The notes: generated by a model not told the origin, from the letters alone. DNA of 64,000 bases from Achatina immaculata (GCA_009760885.1 CM019701.1:19265130-19329129); one strand, 5' to 3'. Shown: positions 44,465 through 55,987, counted from the first letter of the stretch. Numbers and translations are program-made.

Positions 44465-45000
44465 CATACAGTGAATTATGTTCTTCCTCCTCCTTCTCCT
44501 CTTTCTCAGCTATTAAGGCTCATTGCGGCAGATAAAGTTCGCCTCCATTCCTCCTTGTTCCTAATCTTCTCTCTCCAGTTGGTGACACAAATTTCCGGTA
44601 TATCCTCTTCTGTGTTGTCTCTCCATCTATATCTTGGTCTGCCTCTCGGCTTTATGACCTTCATCTGTTCCACATACATCATTTTCTTTTTTTTTGTTCT
44701 CATCCATTCTTTTTTCACACTGCCCAAGGAGTGTAATCTATTCAGTTTCAAGACATGTGTAATCCGCTGGGATTTTAAAAAGCTGTTAATGTCAGCGTTC
44801 TTTCTAAATCTCCTTTCCCTACTTGTTGGTTTCCTTCACGGGCCCATAGGTTCTTCGTAGGACCTCGTTCTAAAAAATTTGCAATTGTTGTCCGTCTTTC
44901 TTTGTTATACTCCACGTTTCTGAACCATACGTGACGGCCAGTCTTGTTGCAGTTGTGTCGATTGTTATTTTGGTGTTTTGGGACATGATTTGGATTCTAG
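44465..45000 (-). mobile_element. LINE-F 3' part
   Basis: Minus strand 44751-44506 reads MKLNRLHSLGSVKKEWMRTK, MKVIKPRGRPRYRWRDNTEE, then DIPEICVTNWREKIRNKEEW and RRTLSAAMSLNS. Above it, broken frames keep TVWFRNVEYNKERRTTI- and GPTKNLWAREGNQQVGKE-like words. This is a LINE ORF2 end distinct from A-E. Confidence 0.72.
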
Positions 45001-45439
45001 CAGGTGTTGCAAGTGAATTATATTAATTAAAAAATAATGTATATGTTCTTTTCCCTTCATTGACACAACGCTAATAACTCACCTTTCCTATTACATGCAG
45101 TCCCCGGATTACAAAAGTCCGATTTACGTACAACACGTGGATACGAGCAGACTATTACAGTATACACGAACAGCCGAAATAGGTTACTATCGTATACAAC
45201 AACTTCAGATATAGGTTGCCCGCTCCACCCAAGACTATTGTAATTTTAAAAATTTGAATTATATATAATTCAAATCATAATAACAAATGGGTGCTACTTT
45301 ATCGCGCGCATCAAAATATTGAGGGTCTACAATATTTCGGTTCGTCTGTTTCTTAAACTTTTTTTGTTTGTTTTTTATGCACAGAAGAAAGATACATAGC
45401 AAACTATGTGTTATATAACCGACGTTAGATACGAACAAT
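45001..45439. other. No gene recognised
   Basis: No domain; AT-rich palindromic patch AATTATATATAATT near 45256. Confidence 0.4.
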
Positions 45440-45695
45440 ATCGGTCACGTGATGAGAGGAAACAATCAGAGATTCCCAAAACAAGCTATCAAGTGGAACA
45501 CATCAGGTCGAAGAAAAAGAGGTCGACCACGTAAAACTCTAAAGAAGACATTGTTAAGAGAGGCCAAATTAGCAAGCATAAAATCCCTTGATGAGGTTGA
45601 AAAGCTTGCCGAAAACGGGACAACTTGGCTAGCTACCATGGGAGCCCTATGTGACGTTTAACGGCACGGGAAGGATGTAAGATGAAAGATACGAA
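45440..45695 (+). mobile_element. LINE-B 3' end
   Basis: Open frame MMRGNNQRFPKQAIKWNTSG, RRKRGRPRKTLKKTLLREAK, then EVEKLAENGTTWLATMGALC to stop and GGCACGGGAAGGATGTAAGA end. Confidence 0.92.
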
Positions 45696-45949
45696 GAGTG
45701 CCTAACTGTTCTGATTTACTCATAGCTCACGGGCTGGCAGTGTCTAAATGGTAACTGTATGCGTGCGCGCTCAAATAACTGTAAATAAACACAGTAAAAA
45801 CTGAGAGAGCTTACATGCTTCATTATAATCATATGCTCCTCTCAGTTGTAGCAGAACCATCGGGAGGTTCCAGTCAGTGATTAGTCCTAACTTCAAAGAT
45901 TTAACTTAACGTCAACTGTTTTATCAAATAAAACGGGCCTCTACTGAAA

Positions 45950-46305
45950 TTTGCTTGTATTCTAGATACGAAACTTGTACTTGTAACTGCGACCTGTTGT
46001 TCTTTGCAGCCGATGCTGTAGAGGTGTTGAGGCACAGCATCGTATCAGCGTGGGAGCGAGTTATAGCAGCTAAATTTTCAGTCCAGGGGTACAGCTAAAA
46101 AGCAGACGATGTGCAATGCTTCTTTAGCAGACTCCACCAACGTGGGGACTATGGCGATCCCTGCCCCGTTAGCCAGGTTAAGCATGTTACTGAGGGTACC
46201 ACGGAAAGGTGGGACAGGGTCTTGGCCAGCTGTGGTTCGCTAACCCTGATGCTGGTATATCAGCTATGGGTCGCTGATTGCCTCATTGAACAAGCGAAAC
46301 TTAAA
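45950..46305 (+). mobile_element. Dispersed repeat S2, near full length
   Basis: Starts with CGATGCTGT...ACAGCATCG (nine-base inverted repeat, 14-base loop, 46012-46043) and runs to TATCAGCTATGGGTCGCTGA. The segment expanded at 7.0 kb is present once. No coding potential. Confidence 0.82.
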
Positions 46306-46469
46306 GAAAAGTGCCAAAATTGAAGAAGATAGCTACAAGTTACAAATTCAGACAAAGCATACAGACAGAATGAACAAATAACAAAGACAGATAGAACAAA
46401 CGTGAACTGAAAATTTGGAAAGAGATGAACAATCAAAATAAAAACTGAAACACAAGCGACGCTTTTAAA

Positions 46470-46700
46470 AAAAAAGCTTGAAATCTTCTTTGGAAGTGTA
46501 ATCTCAGTTTCTGCTATATCCATCAGATCGATATCGTCTGCATACCCAGAAATTATGGCAAAAAATTGAGAGCTATTTCTCCATCTTCTTGTAAGCTTTC
46601 AATCATTTTTTCCCCTCTATTAAGATTAAAGGCCAGAACGGACAGAATTATATCCATTTTTTTTCATTTCTAGATCTTTATTGATTGTTTTGCAGATAAT
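46470..46700 (-). mobile_element. LINE-K RT fragment with YADD box
   Basis: Minus strand reads ISGYADDIDLMDIAETEITL after broken words FNLNRGEKMIESLQEDGEI, the RT block 4-5 region. Catalytic YADD is intact, but surrounding frames are broken. Confidence 0.7.
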
Positions 46701-46809
46701 CCATATCCTTGATTGCTGTAGCATATTTTCTGTATTTATGTTTCTTTCGTCATAGTGCTGTACGGCAATCTCATTTTGTTGTCTTTGAATACCTGAACCT
46801 GTATTTGGA

Positions 46810-47215
46810 AGTTCTTGCATCCTATAGTAACCTATATCTGAAGTCCTTATAACCTATATTAACCTATATCTGAAGTCCTTATATCATATAGTGATCTATA
46901 TCTGAAGTCCTTATATCCTGTAGTAACCTATTTCTCAAGTCCTTGTATTTTTGTGTTACTTGTATACTATAATAGTCTATTTTGTGTTACTTGTATACTC
47001 TAATAGTTTATTTTTTTATTTTATACTATAATAGTCTATTTTGTGTTATTTGTATACTATAATAGTCTATTTTGTGTTACTTGTATACTACAAAAGTCTA
47101 TTTCTGTTTTTTGTGTTACTTATATACTATAATAGTTTATTTTTGTGCTACTTCTGTACTATAATAGTCTATTTTTGTGTTACTTGTATACAACAGTATC
47201 ATATCCATACAGTTC
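46810..47215. repeat. Two adjoining minisatellites
   Basis: 46810-46950: about four units of ACCTATATCTGAAGTCCTTA. 46950-47215: about seven to eight units of GTGTTACTTGTATACTATAA joined by TAGTCTATTTT. Confidence 0.88.
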
Positions 47216-47249
47216 TTGTATACTTCAGTAACCTGTTCTGCAATGCTTC

Positions 47250-47252
<3 letters not shown>

Positions 47253-47287
<35 letters not shown>
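47253..47287. repeat. (TC)n microsatellite
   Basis: Perfect CT tract. Confidence 0.95.
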
Positions 47288-47288
<1 letters not shown>

Positions 47289-47324
47289 CCCTTGCCAATA
47301 AGACGTTGGTCATCAACTCTCTTA

Positions 47325-47417
47325 GGGCAGAATGTCAGACGGGCCTGCGTGCCCAATTCTGAATCCTTTGAAAATAAAGTAATAAAGTATGTTCTCTCTC
47401 TCTCTCTCTCTCTCTAG
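47325..47417 (+). mobile_element. LINE-H 3' UTR fragment with (TC)n tail
   Basis: AGGGCAGAATGTCAGACGGG, CCTGCGTGCCCAATTCTGAA and GAAAATAAAG match LINE-H; the tail here is TC instead of ATTC. Confidence 0.85.
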
Positions 47418-47804
47418 TCCATGCCGATAAGATATTAGATGTCGCTGATTTTCACAACCATCTATTATTTGCTCTTTCTACAAGATGTGTGTTGGAGTGT
47501 GCTCCATGCTACACTTATATTCCGTTAAGTATCTTGTTTCTTTGCCTTCCTCTGCTTCTTTGTCCCGCCAGTTTTCTTGTCATTAGATGTTCCAGTCTGT
47601 CCCCTCTCAGAACGTTCTACAAAAGCCCCCATACTACACTAGCATTTTCATGCAGTCTGGGCTTTTTTTTAATATCATGAAACAAACTAAGAAATACTCT
47701 TGACTTCAGCCGTGTAACACACGTGCCACATTTCGCTGCATAAAAAAGAGGAAAAGATAATATTCTGCCATAATCCATAGTTTTAGTTTTCTGCATGTTT
47801 ATCC

Positions 47805-48110
47805 TCGGCTTGTCTCTAACGTTATTCTGGCATCGTTCGTTCCCTAGACTTGGTCTCTAATGTTATTCTAGCATCGTTCCCCAGACTTGGTCTCTAATGT
47901 TATTCTAGCATCGTTCCCTATACTTGGTCTCTGATGTTATTCTAGCATCGTTCCCTAGACTTGGTCTCTGATGTTATTCTAGCATCGTTCCCTAGACTTG
48001 GTCTCTAATGTTATTCTAGCGTCGTTCCCTAGACTTGGTCTCTGATGTTATTCTAGCATCGTTCCCTAGATTTGGTCTCTAATGTTATTCTAGCATCGTT
48101 GCCACTGCTG
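47805..48110. repeat. 37-bp minisatellite, core TGTTATTCTAGCATCGTTCC
   Basis: About eight units joined by CTAGACTTGGTCTCTAA or CTGA variants. Confidence 0.95.
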
Positions 48111-48434
48111 GTTATAAAAGATAGCCACTGCTGGTACATTATTTTTCCCGTATTTAGCAAGAACATTATTTTAGTTTGTTTCCATCAAATAAATCAACAG
48201 CGTAGGCTACTTTCACACGGCTCAATATCCAGGTGGTTTAATGAGTTCGTTTTGTAATTTCGCCAGATATTGCTGAATTCGTTCTTGTGTGGATGAGTGG
48301 GTGGATGAGTGTGAGTGAGAACTTGTCGTGCGCGTGGGTAAATAGTGTTTTATTTATTTTTTCCTTTATATTTTGAGTAATTAGTTTGTCCTTAAGATTT
48401 TAACACACATACTTGAAGCATATGGTTATGCAAG

Positions 48435-48800
48435 TCATGTCATATTTCTTCTTCTTCTTTTTCCTCTTCTTCTTCTCTTCTTCTTCTTCTTCCTCTTCTT
48501 CTTCTTTTTCCTCTTCTTTTTCTCTTCTTCTTCTTCTTCTTATCGTCCTCTTCTTCTTCTTCTCCTTCTTTTTCTTCTTCTTCCTCCTCCTCCTCCTCTT
48601 CTTCTTCTTCTTATCGTCCTCTTCTTCTTCTTCTTCCTCTTCTTCTTCTTCTTCTCCTCCTTTTTTTCTTCTTCCTCCTCCTCTTCTTCTTATCGTCCTC
48701 TTCTTCTTCTTCTCCGCTTCCTTCACCTTCTTCCTCTTCTTCTTCTTCTTCTCCGCTTCCTTCGCCTTCTTCTTCTTTCTTCTTCTTATTCTTATTATTA
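48435..48800. repeat. (TTC)n polypyrimidine tract
   Basis: About 365 bases of TTC with TCC and TTT changes and three TTATCGTCC interruptions. Long ORFs on both strands are by-products. Confidence 0.96.
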
Positions 48801-49384
48801 TCATCTCTTGAACTCAGAACAAACATGACTTTAAAACATGAGTTGTGACTGTGCTGTTAGTGTTGGAGCAGTTCTAATCTATTCAGAATTAGATTTTCAA
48901 ACATTCACTCGTCCCCTCTATTTACCCGACATTCACACCATCCTTCTAAATCTCACGTCTCACTACTAAATTTCATTCAAAATTTCACACTTTTTTCTCA
49001 TTTTTTTCCCATAGTCTATTTTAGTTTTGTCCACTGCATTCAGAATCTAAATTCTATACGTATCCATTCACCCTTAATTTATGTTTTTGTATGTTCAAAT
49101 TTGTGTAATTCTTGTTCTCCGCTTCTGCACACGCATGGCTTTGTGAGAGTATTTGCATATCAAAACTATCTGCGTCTACATGGTTTTGTTCCGGTTCCTT
49201 TTTTTTTTTTAATATTCAGTTTGTATGAGCTAAATTTAAGCATTGCGTCATTTCCCCTGTTAAAAATAGCTGGTATTTTTTTTATCTGTAAAGTTGAAAA
49301 GGAAAATGGAAAATAAAACTGGGGTTTTTGATTTGTGTCGAAGTCCCTGAACGGTGAAACAAAAGAGAAGTATTAAATCAACTG
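48801..49384. other. No gene recognised
   Basis: AT-rich spacer, no domain. Confidence 0.4.
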
Positions 49385-49612
49385 AATGTGAAGAGAGAAA
49401 TAATGAAAAACATAAAGACTTGGCAGTTATGTATCTAGGTCACGTCAAGAAGTATACAAACGGAAATAATACTTGAGAGAAAAAATAGAAGGAAAAAAAG
49501 AGCGAGAGGAAGGCAAAGATATAGACGGGCTACAAGCTTGAAAAAATGGACAGGATTTAGGCAAGTGTGAAATTCAAAGACGAAGCAAGTTGGAGGAATA
49601 TTACAGCCAGGA
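49385..49612 (+). mobile_element. LINE-G 3' end
   Basis: Broken frames read LAVMYLGHVKKYTNG, ILERKNRRKKSERKAR, LKKWTGF and finally EASWRNITA followed by RTVLTHGA, matching the usual WRxxIANARxRHGT end of this LINE type. The end of the ORF forms the first unit of the following array. Confidence 0.72.
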
Positions 49613-49955
49613 CTGTCTTAACACATGGGGCAGCCAGAACTGTCTTAACACATGGGGCAGCCAGGTCTGTCTTAACACATGGGGCAGCCAGGTCTGTCTT
49701 AACACATGGGGCAGCCAGGACTGTCTTAACACATGGGGCAGCCAGAACTGTCTTAACACATGGGGCAGCCAGAACTGTCTTAACACATGGGGCAGCCAGA
49801 ACTGTCTTAACACATGGGGCAGCCAGAACTGTCTTAACACATGGGGCAGCCAGGACTGTCTTAACACATGGGGCAGCCAGGACTGTCTTAACACATGGGG
49901 CAGCCAGGACTGTCTTAACACATGGGGCAGCCAGAACTGTCTTAACACATGGGCA
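49605..49955. repeat. 27-bp minisatellite born from the LINE-G terminus
   Basis: About thirteen units of ACTGTCTTAACACATGGGGC plus AGCCAGG, differing only at one or two sites (GAC, AAC, GTC). Period divisible by three gives open frames on both strands. Confidence 0.95.
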
Positions 49956-50499
49956 CACTAGCCAGTATGACCGCACCCCTATCCCCCTCCCTTTCCGAGG
50001 CCTCACGATTCAAATATTGTCATGTGACTATTCTTTGTGTGGCTTAAATAATGCTTAGAGGGGTTAAGGGCCCCCCCCCATGCATTGCTTTTCCGAGGGT
50101 CTAGAATGCGGTTAAGACGGCCCTAATTGAGGCCAGTCTTCTCCTGAAAAGGGGGCACAGGATGGTAACGGTGTCTTTATTATCAGATTGTTTGTCTGGG
50201 CTTTGGGATTTTTTTTTGGTGTGACAATCTGCTCCTTTCTACGTCACTTGGTCTGTCCGATAGGGCGGTGACGAAGCAGCTAAGTAGACGTGAAGTCATT
50301 TGACTGCCATGTCTAGTGAGTCCAGGTTCACTCCGGGCTCCAAAATCACTTCAGTCAGTCGAGCCGGAGAGCAGTCTTCACTGAATTTTGTTATTGTTAT
50401 TGATGCAATTGTTGCCGTTGCCGTTGTTGTTGTTGTTGTTGTATCTCCCAGAGCCGCTAGCGGGACAGTCTTATCAGCTGACGCTATGAAGTTATTGAA
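49956..50499. other. No gene recognised
   Basis: GC-richer spacer with a C9 run near 50072 and a short GTT repeat near 50420-50440. Confidence 0.45.
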
Positions 50500-51125
50500 G
50501 TTAGTCAGTCAGTCAGTCAGTTATTTAGTTAGTCAGTCAGTCAGTTGGTTAGTTATTTAGTTAGTTAGTCAGTCAGTTAGTTAGTCAGTTATTTAGTTAG
50601 TTAGTTAGTTAGTTAGTCAACTGGTCAGTTAGTTAATCAGTCAGTTAGTCAGTTATTTAGTTAGTTAGTCAGTCAGTTAGTTAGTCAGTCAGATTTTTAG
50701 TTAGTCAGTTAGTCAGTCAGTCAGTCAGTTAGTCAGTCAGTTGGTCAGTTATTTAGTTAGTTAGTCAGTCAGTCAATTTGTCAGTTAGTCAGTCAGTTGG
50801 TCAGTTATTTAGTTAGTTAGTCAGTCAGTCAATTGGTCAGTTAGTTAGTCAGTCAGTTAGTCAGTTATTTAGTCAGTTAGTCGATTGGTCAGTTAGTTAA
50901 TCAGTCAGTTAGTCAGTTATTCAGTTAGTTAGTCAGTCAGTCAGTTGGTCAATTATTTAGTTAGTTAGTCAGTCAGTCAGTTGGTCAGTTAGTTACTCAG
51001 TCAGTTAGTCAGTTATTTAGTTAGCTAGTCAGTCAGATTTTTAGTTAGTCAGTCAGCCAGTTAGTCAGTCAGTTAGTTGGTTGGTTGGTTGGTTGGTTGG
51101 TTGGTTGGTTGGTTGGTTGGTTAAG
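50500..51125. repeat. AGTC/AGTT tetranucleotide array ending in (GGTT)n
   Basis: About 620 bases. AGTC and AGTT units alternate in longer patterns (AGTTATTTAGTTAGTTAGTC recurs), so there is a higher-order period over the tetramer. The last 50 bases are pure GGTT. Confidence 0.95.
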
Positions 51126-51224
51126 ATTATCTTCACAGCACTCAGGGGAAGTTAGTGAATTACAAACTGCAGTCTAGACTTACACTGACCAGGCTGAAAA
51201 CTCGAGTGGACCTAGAACGAAAGA

Positions 51225-51262
51225 TAATGTGCGTGCGTGCGTGCGTGTGTGTGTGTGTGTGA
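51225..51262. repeat. GTGC/GT microsatellite
   Basis: GCGT units followed by GT units. Confidence 0.9.
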
Positions 51263-51549
51263 GATATTTGTTACAATTATCTATGATTCTTTTTTATATG
51301 TATGTAATTTGTCTTTATTAAATCCTCTCTCAATGCTTATATATATATATATAATCTATTTCGTAGGTCCTCTCTTTCAGTCTCTCTCTAACTTTACGTT
51401 ATCTTCTCGTATTCTTTCTTTTGCTCCACAGAATCTACTTGCAGTTAAAATAAAGATTATTTAACATATGAAGTGAAGCGACAACTTTGAGATGGTAAAG
51501 AAACAGAAGTTTTTTTCTTTACATAATTTAGTAAACTTCTCTTCTGCAT

Positions 51550-51775
51550 TAAACGTCATGATAATCTAGAGAAGACCATCTTGGATGGGTACATAATGGG
51601 AAAAAGAAAAAGAGGAAGACCAAAGCGAAGATGGCTGCAAGACATCGTTGATGATCTGCAAATGGATGCATCAGCAGCAGGCCATCTTGCTCACAACCGA
51701 TAAGCCTACAGGAGTGCTGTTAGGGAGGCAAAGTTCCGCAAGGGACATGCAAATGACTGACTGACTGAATGACTG
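51550..51775 (+). mobile_element. LINE-A 3' end
   Basis: RHDNLEKTILDGYIMGKRKR, GRPKRRWLQDIVDDLQMDAS and the WEAKFRKGHAN terminus with one stop (AACCGATAAGCC), then a GACTGACTGAATGACT tail. Confidence 0.9.
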
Positions 51776-51994
51776 GTGTATTCTCTTTGTCTTCCATTTT
51801 CTCTTCTGTATTAAACCTTTTGTCCTTTATTTTCCTTCATCTAACAATCTTAATATACCTCTTTCCTTATTTGCTTACTCTTTCTGCTTTAAAACAATTG
51901 GCAGTATATGTTTTCCTTCTTAGTGATCTTTTATATAACATCTTTTCTCTTGCAAATCTCAATACTCACTTTATAGTTTTTGTTAAATTCACCA

Positions 51995-52236
51995 TTAACT
52001 CTTTCACCCCTGGATTAATTTCCATGCTTTGCCAAAGTATATTTTTATGAGAAATGTTGGTAGAAAGAAATTGGAAGGAAGTTGGTCTATAATTTAAAAA
52101 TATGGATTGGGTTAGAAACGGGTTACTTTTAAAAATTTTATTTAGACTTTTCCTATAATTCGCTCTGAGCGCTATTTCGCATAGGTGTGCAAAATCTACC
52201 AATACTACCTGCGTTGTTTCAAAGTGAAAGTGTTAA
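51995..52236. mobile_element. Complete MITE with TTAA ends (piggyBac-like)
   Basis: 242 bases bounded by TTAA (51995-51998 and 52233-52236). The left end reads TTAACTCTTTCAC, and the right end, reverse complemented, TTAACACTTTCAC: inverted repeats with one mismatch in 13. TTAA target sites and a C-rich CYCTTT-type start fit piggyBac-type non-autonomous elements. No transposase. Partial copies are at 4886 and 30430. Confidence 0.75.
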
Positions 52237-52674
52237 ATCACTCACTACGGCATCGTAGCATTCTTCGACATGTCTGTTTCCAACCTGTGCGATAATTCGT
52301 GCGCATTATTCATTATTATAATATTCAAAACAAACATATGTAATAATGGAGATTAACATAGGCTTCATGGGAGAAAGCGTTTATGAAAAAAAAAACAAAA
52401 CAATGAAAACACGTCTCTCCATTCAGTGAACTTGCAGCTACGCGTATGACCTGGCACAGATATTTTTGTGATGTAGATATACCTATGTGAGTTGTGTGAA
52501 GATGTAACGAATGTTGTATGTTAATATTCAGTGAAACAGGAATATCTGACTTTAGGGGTGGCATAATACGCATTCAAATGCTAATTGAAGATAACGCCTA
52601 AACAGAAAACTTGTTAAAAATAAAAAGATAAAAGGTTAAAAAAAGTGTTTTTTTTTTAAAAAAAGGAAGATAAG
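52237..52674. other. No gene recognised
   Basis: Spacer; A/T-rich run near 52625-52665. Confidence 0.4.
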
Positions 52675-52950
52675 ATCTCCGTTTTCATGCCATTAAGGCA
52701 TACGGGGATAGGGTCTTAGGCCCGTATTTCCAAAAACGTCGGCACATGAAAGACTGATGTGGTCAGTATCTCTTATGGCTGCATTTACCCTCCCAGATTT
52801 CTCTGGTGCCCATTTATAGGGGCTGGGTAGACCCCGAGGCATTTCTGGTGCGGGGGTACCAAACAAAACAAAAAAATCTCCACGTCTGTGACATAAACCC
52901 AGTACCACCTGATTAACAGACCACAGGCGTAACCACTCAGCCAAGCGATA
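52675..52950 (-). mobile_element. SINE S1 with head
   Basis: As read on +: GGCATACGGGGATAGGGTC, TCTCTGGTGCCCATTTATAG, GGCTGGGTAGACCCCG, then a head region with AACCCAGTACCACC and AACCACTCAGCC on the far side. Confidence 0.75.
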
Positions 52951-53384
52951 AAATAAGATGATAAAAATGATGCTTTCTTTATTGTTATTCATGTCGCATA
53001 AATTTTCTTTTATTATTTCTTTATTCTTCATATTTTGCGTTGTTTTAGAAATTTTTTAAAAAAGAGTGTAGATATTATTATATTACAGTTATTAGTTTGA
53101 TATTTGTTTCCTTTCCAGTGTGATCTTATTGAAAAATATATTAATCTAGTAGAATTGTTAGGTATTCCATGCGAAAAGAAATTCCTATTCCATTTTCTTT
53201 CATACACATTTGGTTGTTATTCAACAGTCTTTGAATCAGATATTAGGTGCATCTCTAGAGTATAACAATGTATGCATATGCAGGAAACTCTCTACCGTAG
53301 AGAGCGGAACAACAGCACAACTCCTTCAGATCATCAGAGGAAGTACCCCCCCCCCCTCAGACAAGTGTTTCGGCCCTTTAAACT

Positions 53385-53548
53385 CCTGACACTCTAAGGG
53401 GGGTGGGCCCCTCTGGGTCATGACTCCCAGAGGTCTTGTGAGTTGTTGCTTTTTGTTTTCCGGTCCCGGGATCGAACCCATGGTCTTCCAGTTGCCACTG
53501 CACTTTTTGAAGTGCGTCTTTAGCGATTTAGCTACGGAGGACTGGTAT
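53385..53548 (-). mobile_element. tRNA-derived SINE, second type
   Basis: Minus strand has CCGTAGCTAAATCGCTAAAG (A-box region) and CATGGGTTCGATCCCGGGAC (B-box), then a body with CCAGAGGGGCCCACC. The body differs from S1, so it is a separate family or diverged S1. Confidence 0.7.
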
Positions 53549-53844
53549 TGGTTGTGACAAATGAAATTACTTATGTTCCCAATGCTTGTTTCGCATACTC
53601 CACAGCCAGCATGAGGCCTTTTCTGCTGTTTCTGAAAGGCTTCTCAATGCCCTTGCTCTTGCTTGCCCCTTTATGCCCAGTTGCTTACATAGGTCATATG
53701 CTGATGTTGCTACGAATCCCCTTGCTTCCACTTCTACAGCTATCACTTTTGCCCTGATTCCTGCCTCAGTTGTAATGTATGTTTACTGATGTAAGTATGC
53801 TGATGTCTTCTCTTGTCTTGTGCCTCCCTGGAACTATCTGATGG
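53549..53844. other. No gene recognised
   Basis: Reads on the minus strand like a LINE RT fragment in places (words GIRAKVIAVEVEARGFVAT), but no diagnostic motif was found. Confidence 0.35.
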
Positions 53845-54135
53845 TGTTCTTTGCTGTCGATGCTTTGAAGATGTTGAGGCACAGCATCGTGTCGGATTGG
53901 GAGCGGGTTATAGCGGCTATTTTTTCAGTTCCCGGGTGCAGCTATAAAAGCAGGGGGGAGATGTGCATTACTTCTTTAGCAGACTCCACCACCATTGCAG
54001 ACTGCGCTAATCCCTGCCTCGTTAGCCAGGTTAGGCCTGTTACTGGGGGTATCAACAGAGAGGTGGGACAGGGTCTTGGTCAGCGATGGTTCGCCAGCCG
54101 TAACGCTAACATGTTAGCTGTTGGTCGTTGAATGC
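53845..54135 (+). mobile_element. Dispersed repeat S2
   Basis: GAGGCACAGCATCGTGTCGG, GGAGCGGGTTATAGCGGCTA, GTGGGACAGGGTCTTGGTCA and GGTTCGCCAGCCGTAACGCT match 45950-46305. Confidence 0.82.
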
Positions 54136-54164
54136 TAGAACGGACATTGTCTTCACCAAGTACG

Positions 54165-54670
54165 CTGATATAAATATACTGTAACATGATACCGTGGCTT
54201 GTCTATAGTACAACATGATACCGTGGCTTATATATAGTACAATATACTGTAACATGATACCGTGGCTTATATATAGTACAATATACTGTAACATGATACC
54301 GTGGCTTGTATATAGTACAATATGATACCGTGGCTTATATATAGTACAATATACTGTAACATGATACCGTGGCTTGTATATAGTACAATATGATACCGTG
54401 GCTTATATATAGTACAATATACTGTAACATGATACCGTGGCTTGTATATAGTACAATATGATACCGTGGCTTATATATAGTACAATATACTGTAACATGA
54501 TACCGTGGCTTGTATATAGTACAATATACTGTAACATGATACCGTGGCTTGTATATAGTACAATATACTGTAACATGATGCCGTGGTTTGTATATACTAC
54601 AATATATTGTAACATGTAAAGTGACTTGTAGTATACCACAAATATACTGTAACATGATATCATGGCTTGT
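54165..54670. repeat. ~41-bp minisatellite, left part
   Basis: Core TGTAACATGATACCGTGGCT plus TGTATATAGTACAATATAC. Two unit lengths alternate. It is cut at 54670 by LINE-A. Confidence 0.93.
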
Positions 54671-54671
54671 T

Positions 54672-54955
54672 TTCATTCATTCATTCATTTGCATATCCCT
54701 TGCGGAACTTTGCCTCCCAAACAGCACTCATGTAGGCCTCTCGGTTGTGAGCAAGATGGGCTGCTGCTGATGCATCCATTTGCAGATCGTCAACGATGTC
54801 TTGTAGCCATCTTCGTTTTGGACTTCCTCTCTTTCTTTTTCCCATTATGTATCCTTCCAATACGGTCTTCTCTAAATTATCATGACGTTTAATGTGTCCA
54901 AAATATTTAAGTTTTCTCTCTTTAATCTTCTTTACTAGCCAGCCTTTTATGGCTT
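54672..54955 (-). mobile_element. LINE-A 3' end inserted in the minisatellite
   Basis: Minus strand GWLVKKIKERKLKYFGHIKR, GKRKRGSPKRRWLQDIVDDL and the WEAKFRKGYANE terminus with GAAT tail. ATGGCTTGT occurs on both sides, but it is also part of the array unit, so the target duplication is ambiguous. Confidence 0.92.
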
Positions 54956-55440
54956 GTATATACTGCAAAATACTATAACATGATACAGTGACTTGTATAT
55001 ACCACAATGTACTGTAACATGATATCGTGGCTTGTATATACTACAATATACAGTAACATGGTATAGTGACTTGTATATACTAAAATATATTGCAACATGA
55101 TACCGTGTCTTGTATATACTACAATACTTGTATACCGTAATATGATACAGTGGCTTGTATATACAATACTTGTATATTGTAACATGATACCGTGGCTTGT
55201 ATATACTACAATACTTGTATATTGTAACATGATACCGTGGCTTGTATATACTACAATATTTGTATACTGTAACATGATACCGTGGCTTGTATATTCTACA
55301 ATACTTGTATACCGTAATATGATAACGTGGCTTGTATATACTACAATATTTGTATACTGTAACATGATACCGTGACTTGTATTTACTACAATACTTGTAT
55401 ACTGTAATATGATATCGTGGCTTGTATATACTACATCTCA
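54953..55440. repeat. ~41-bp minisatellite, right part
   Basis: Same core as 54165-54670 with an extra ACTTGTATACTG insertion in many units. Confidence 0.92.
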
Positions 55441-55554
55441 GCTACATTTTATGTATGTTTTGTCACACTTTTAAAAAAAAATTAATATTTGTCTTATATC
55501 TTAACTACTTTGACTATTGCTCTGACCTCTGTCGGCTGACTTTGTATTTTAGCA

Positions 55555-55650
55555 CTTCAGTATGTGTCAAGTACTAGTCGAGTGTGACGAAACATGTCAA
55601 GTACTAGTCGAGTGTGACGAAACATGTCAAGTACGTTTCCAGTATGAAGC
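55555..55650. repeat. ~36-bp tandem repeat, core AAGTACTAGTCGAGTGTGAC
   Basis: Two near-perfect and one or two diverged units. Confidence 0.85.
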
Positions 55651-55792
55651 ATCACGTCTAGTAGTAATCAGTTATAACGTATCGTAATAAAGTAATAGTT
55701 GAATGTGTTGTATCATAATAGCTGAATGTAACGTGTCATGATACAAGACTGTTCGAATGTAACATGTCATGATATAGTACTAGTCGAAAGTA

Positions 55793-55987
55793 GTCAGTCA
55801 TTCAGTCATTTACATGTCGTTTGCCGAACTTTGACTCCCTAACAGCTCTCCTGTAGTCCTCTCGGGTGTAAGCAAGATGGCCTGCTGCTGATGCATCCAT
55901 TTGCCTTGGTCTTCTTCTCTTTCTTTTTCCCATTATGTATCCTTCCAAGACTATGTTCTCTAAATTATCATGACGTTTAATGTGTCC
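55793..55987 (-). mobile_element. LINE-A, segment 1 of a split copy
   Basis: Tail and C-terminus of a minus-strand LINE-A with internal deletion, ending at TTAATGTGTCC (55977-55987). Continues at 56593-56662 and 58287-58650. Confidence 0.9.

Noticed and set aside
44471..44860. 129-codon plus ORF with hydrophobic segments
   Set aside because: Antisense of the LINE-F C-terminus, which has the recognisable GRPRYRWRD motif.
48400..48811. Acidic/basic 130-codon ORFs
   Set aside because: TTC polypyrimidine tract.
49557..50058. Repeat ORFs of 115-163 codons on both strands
   Set aside because: 27-base array with period divisible by three; open on both strands, and explained as LINE-G 3' end expansion.
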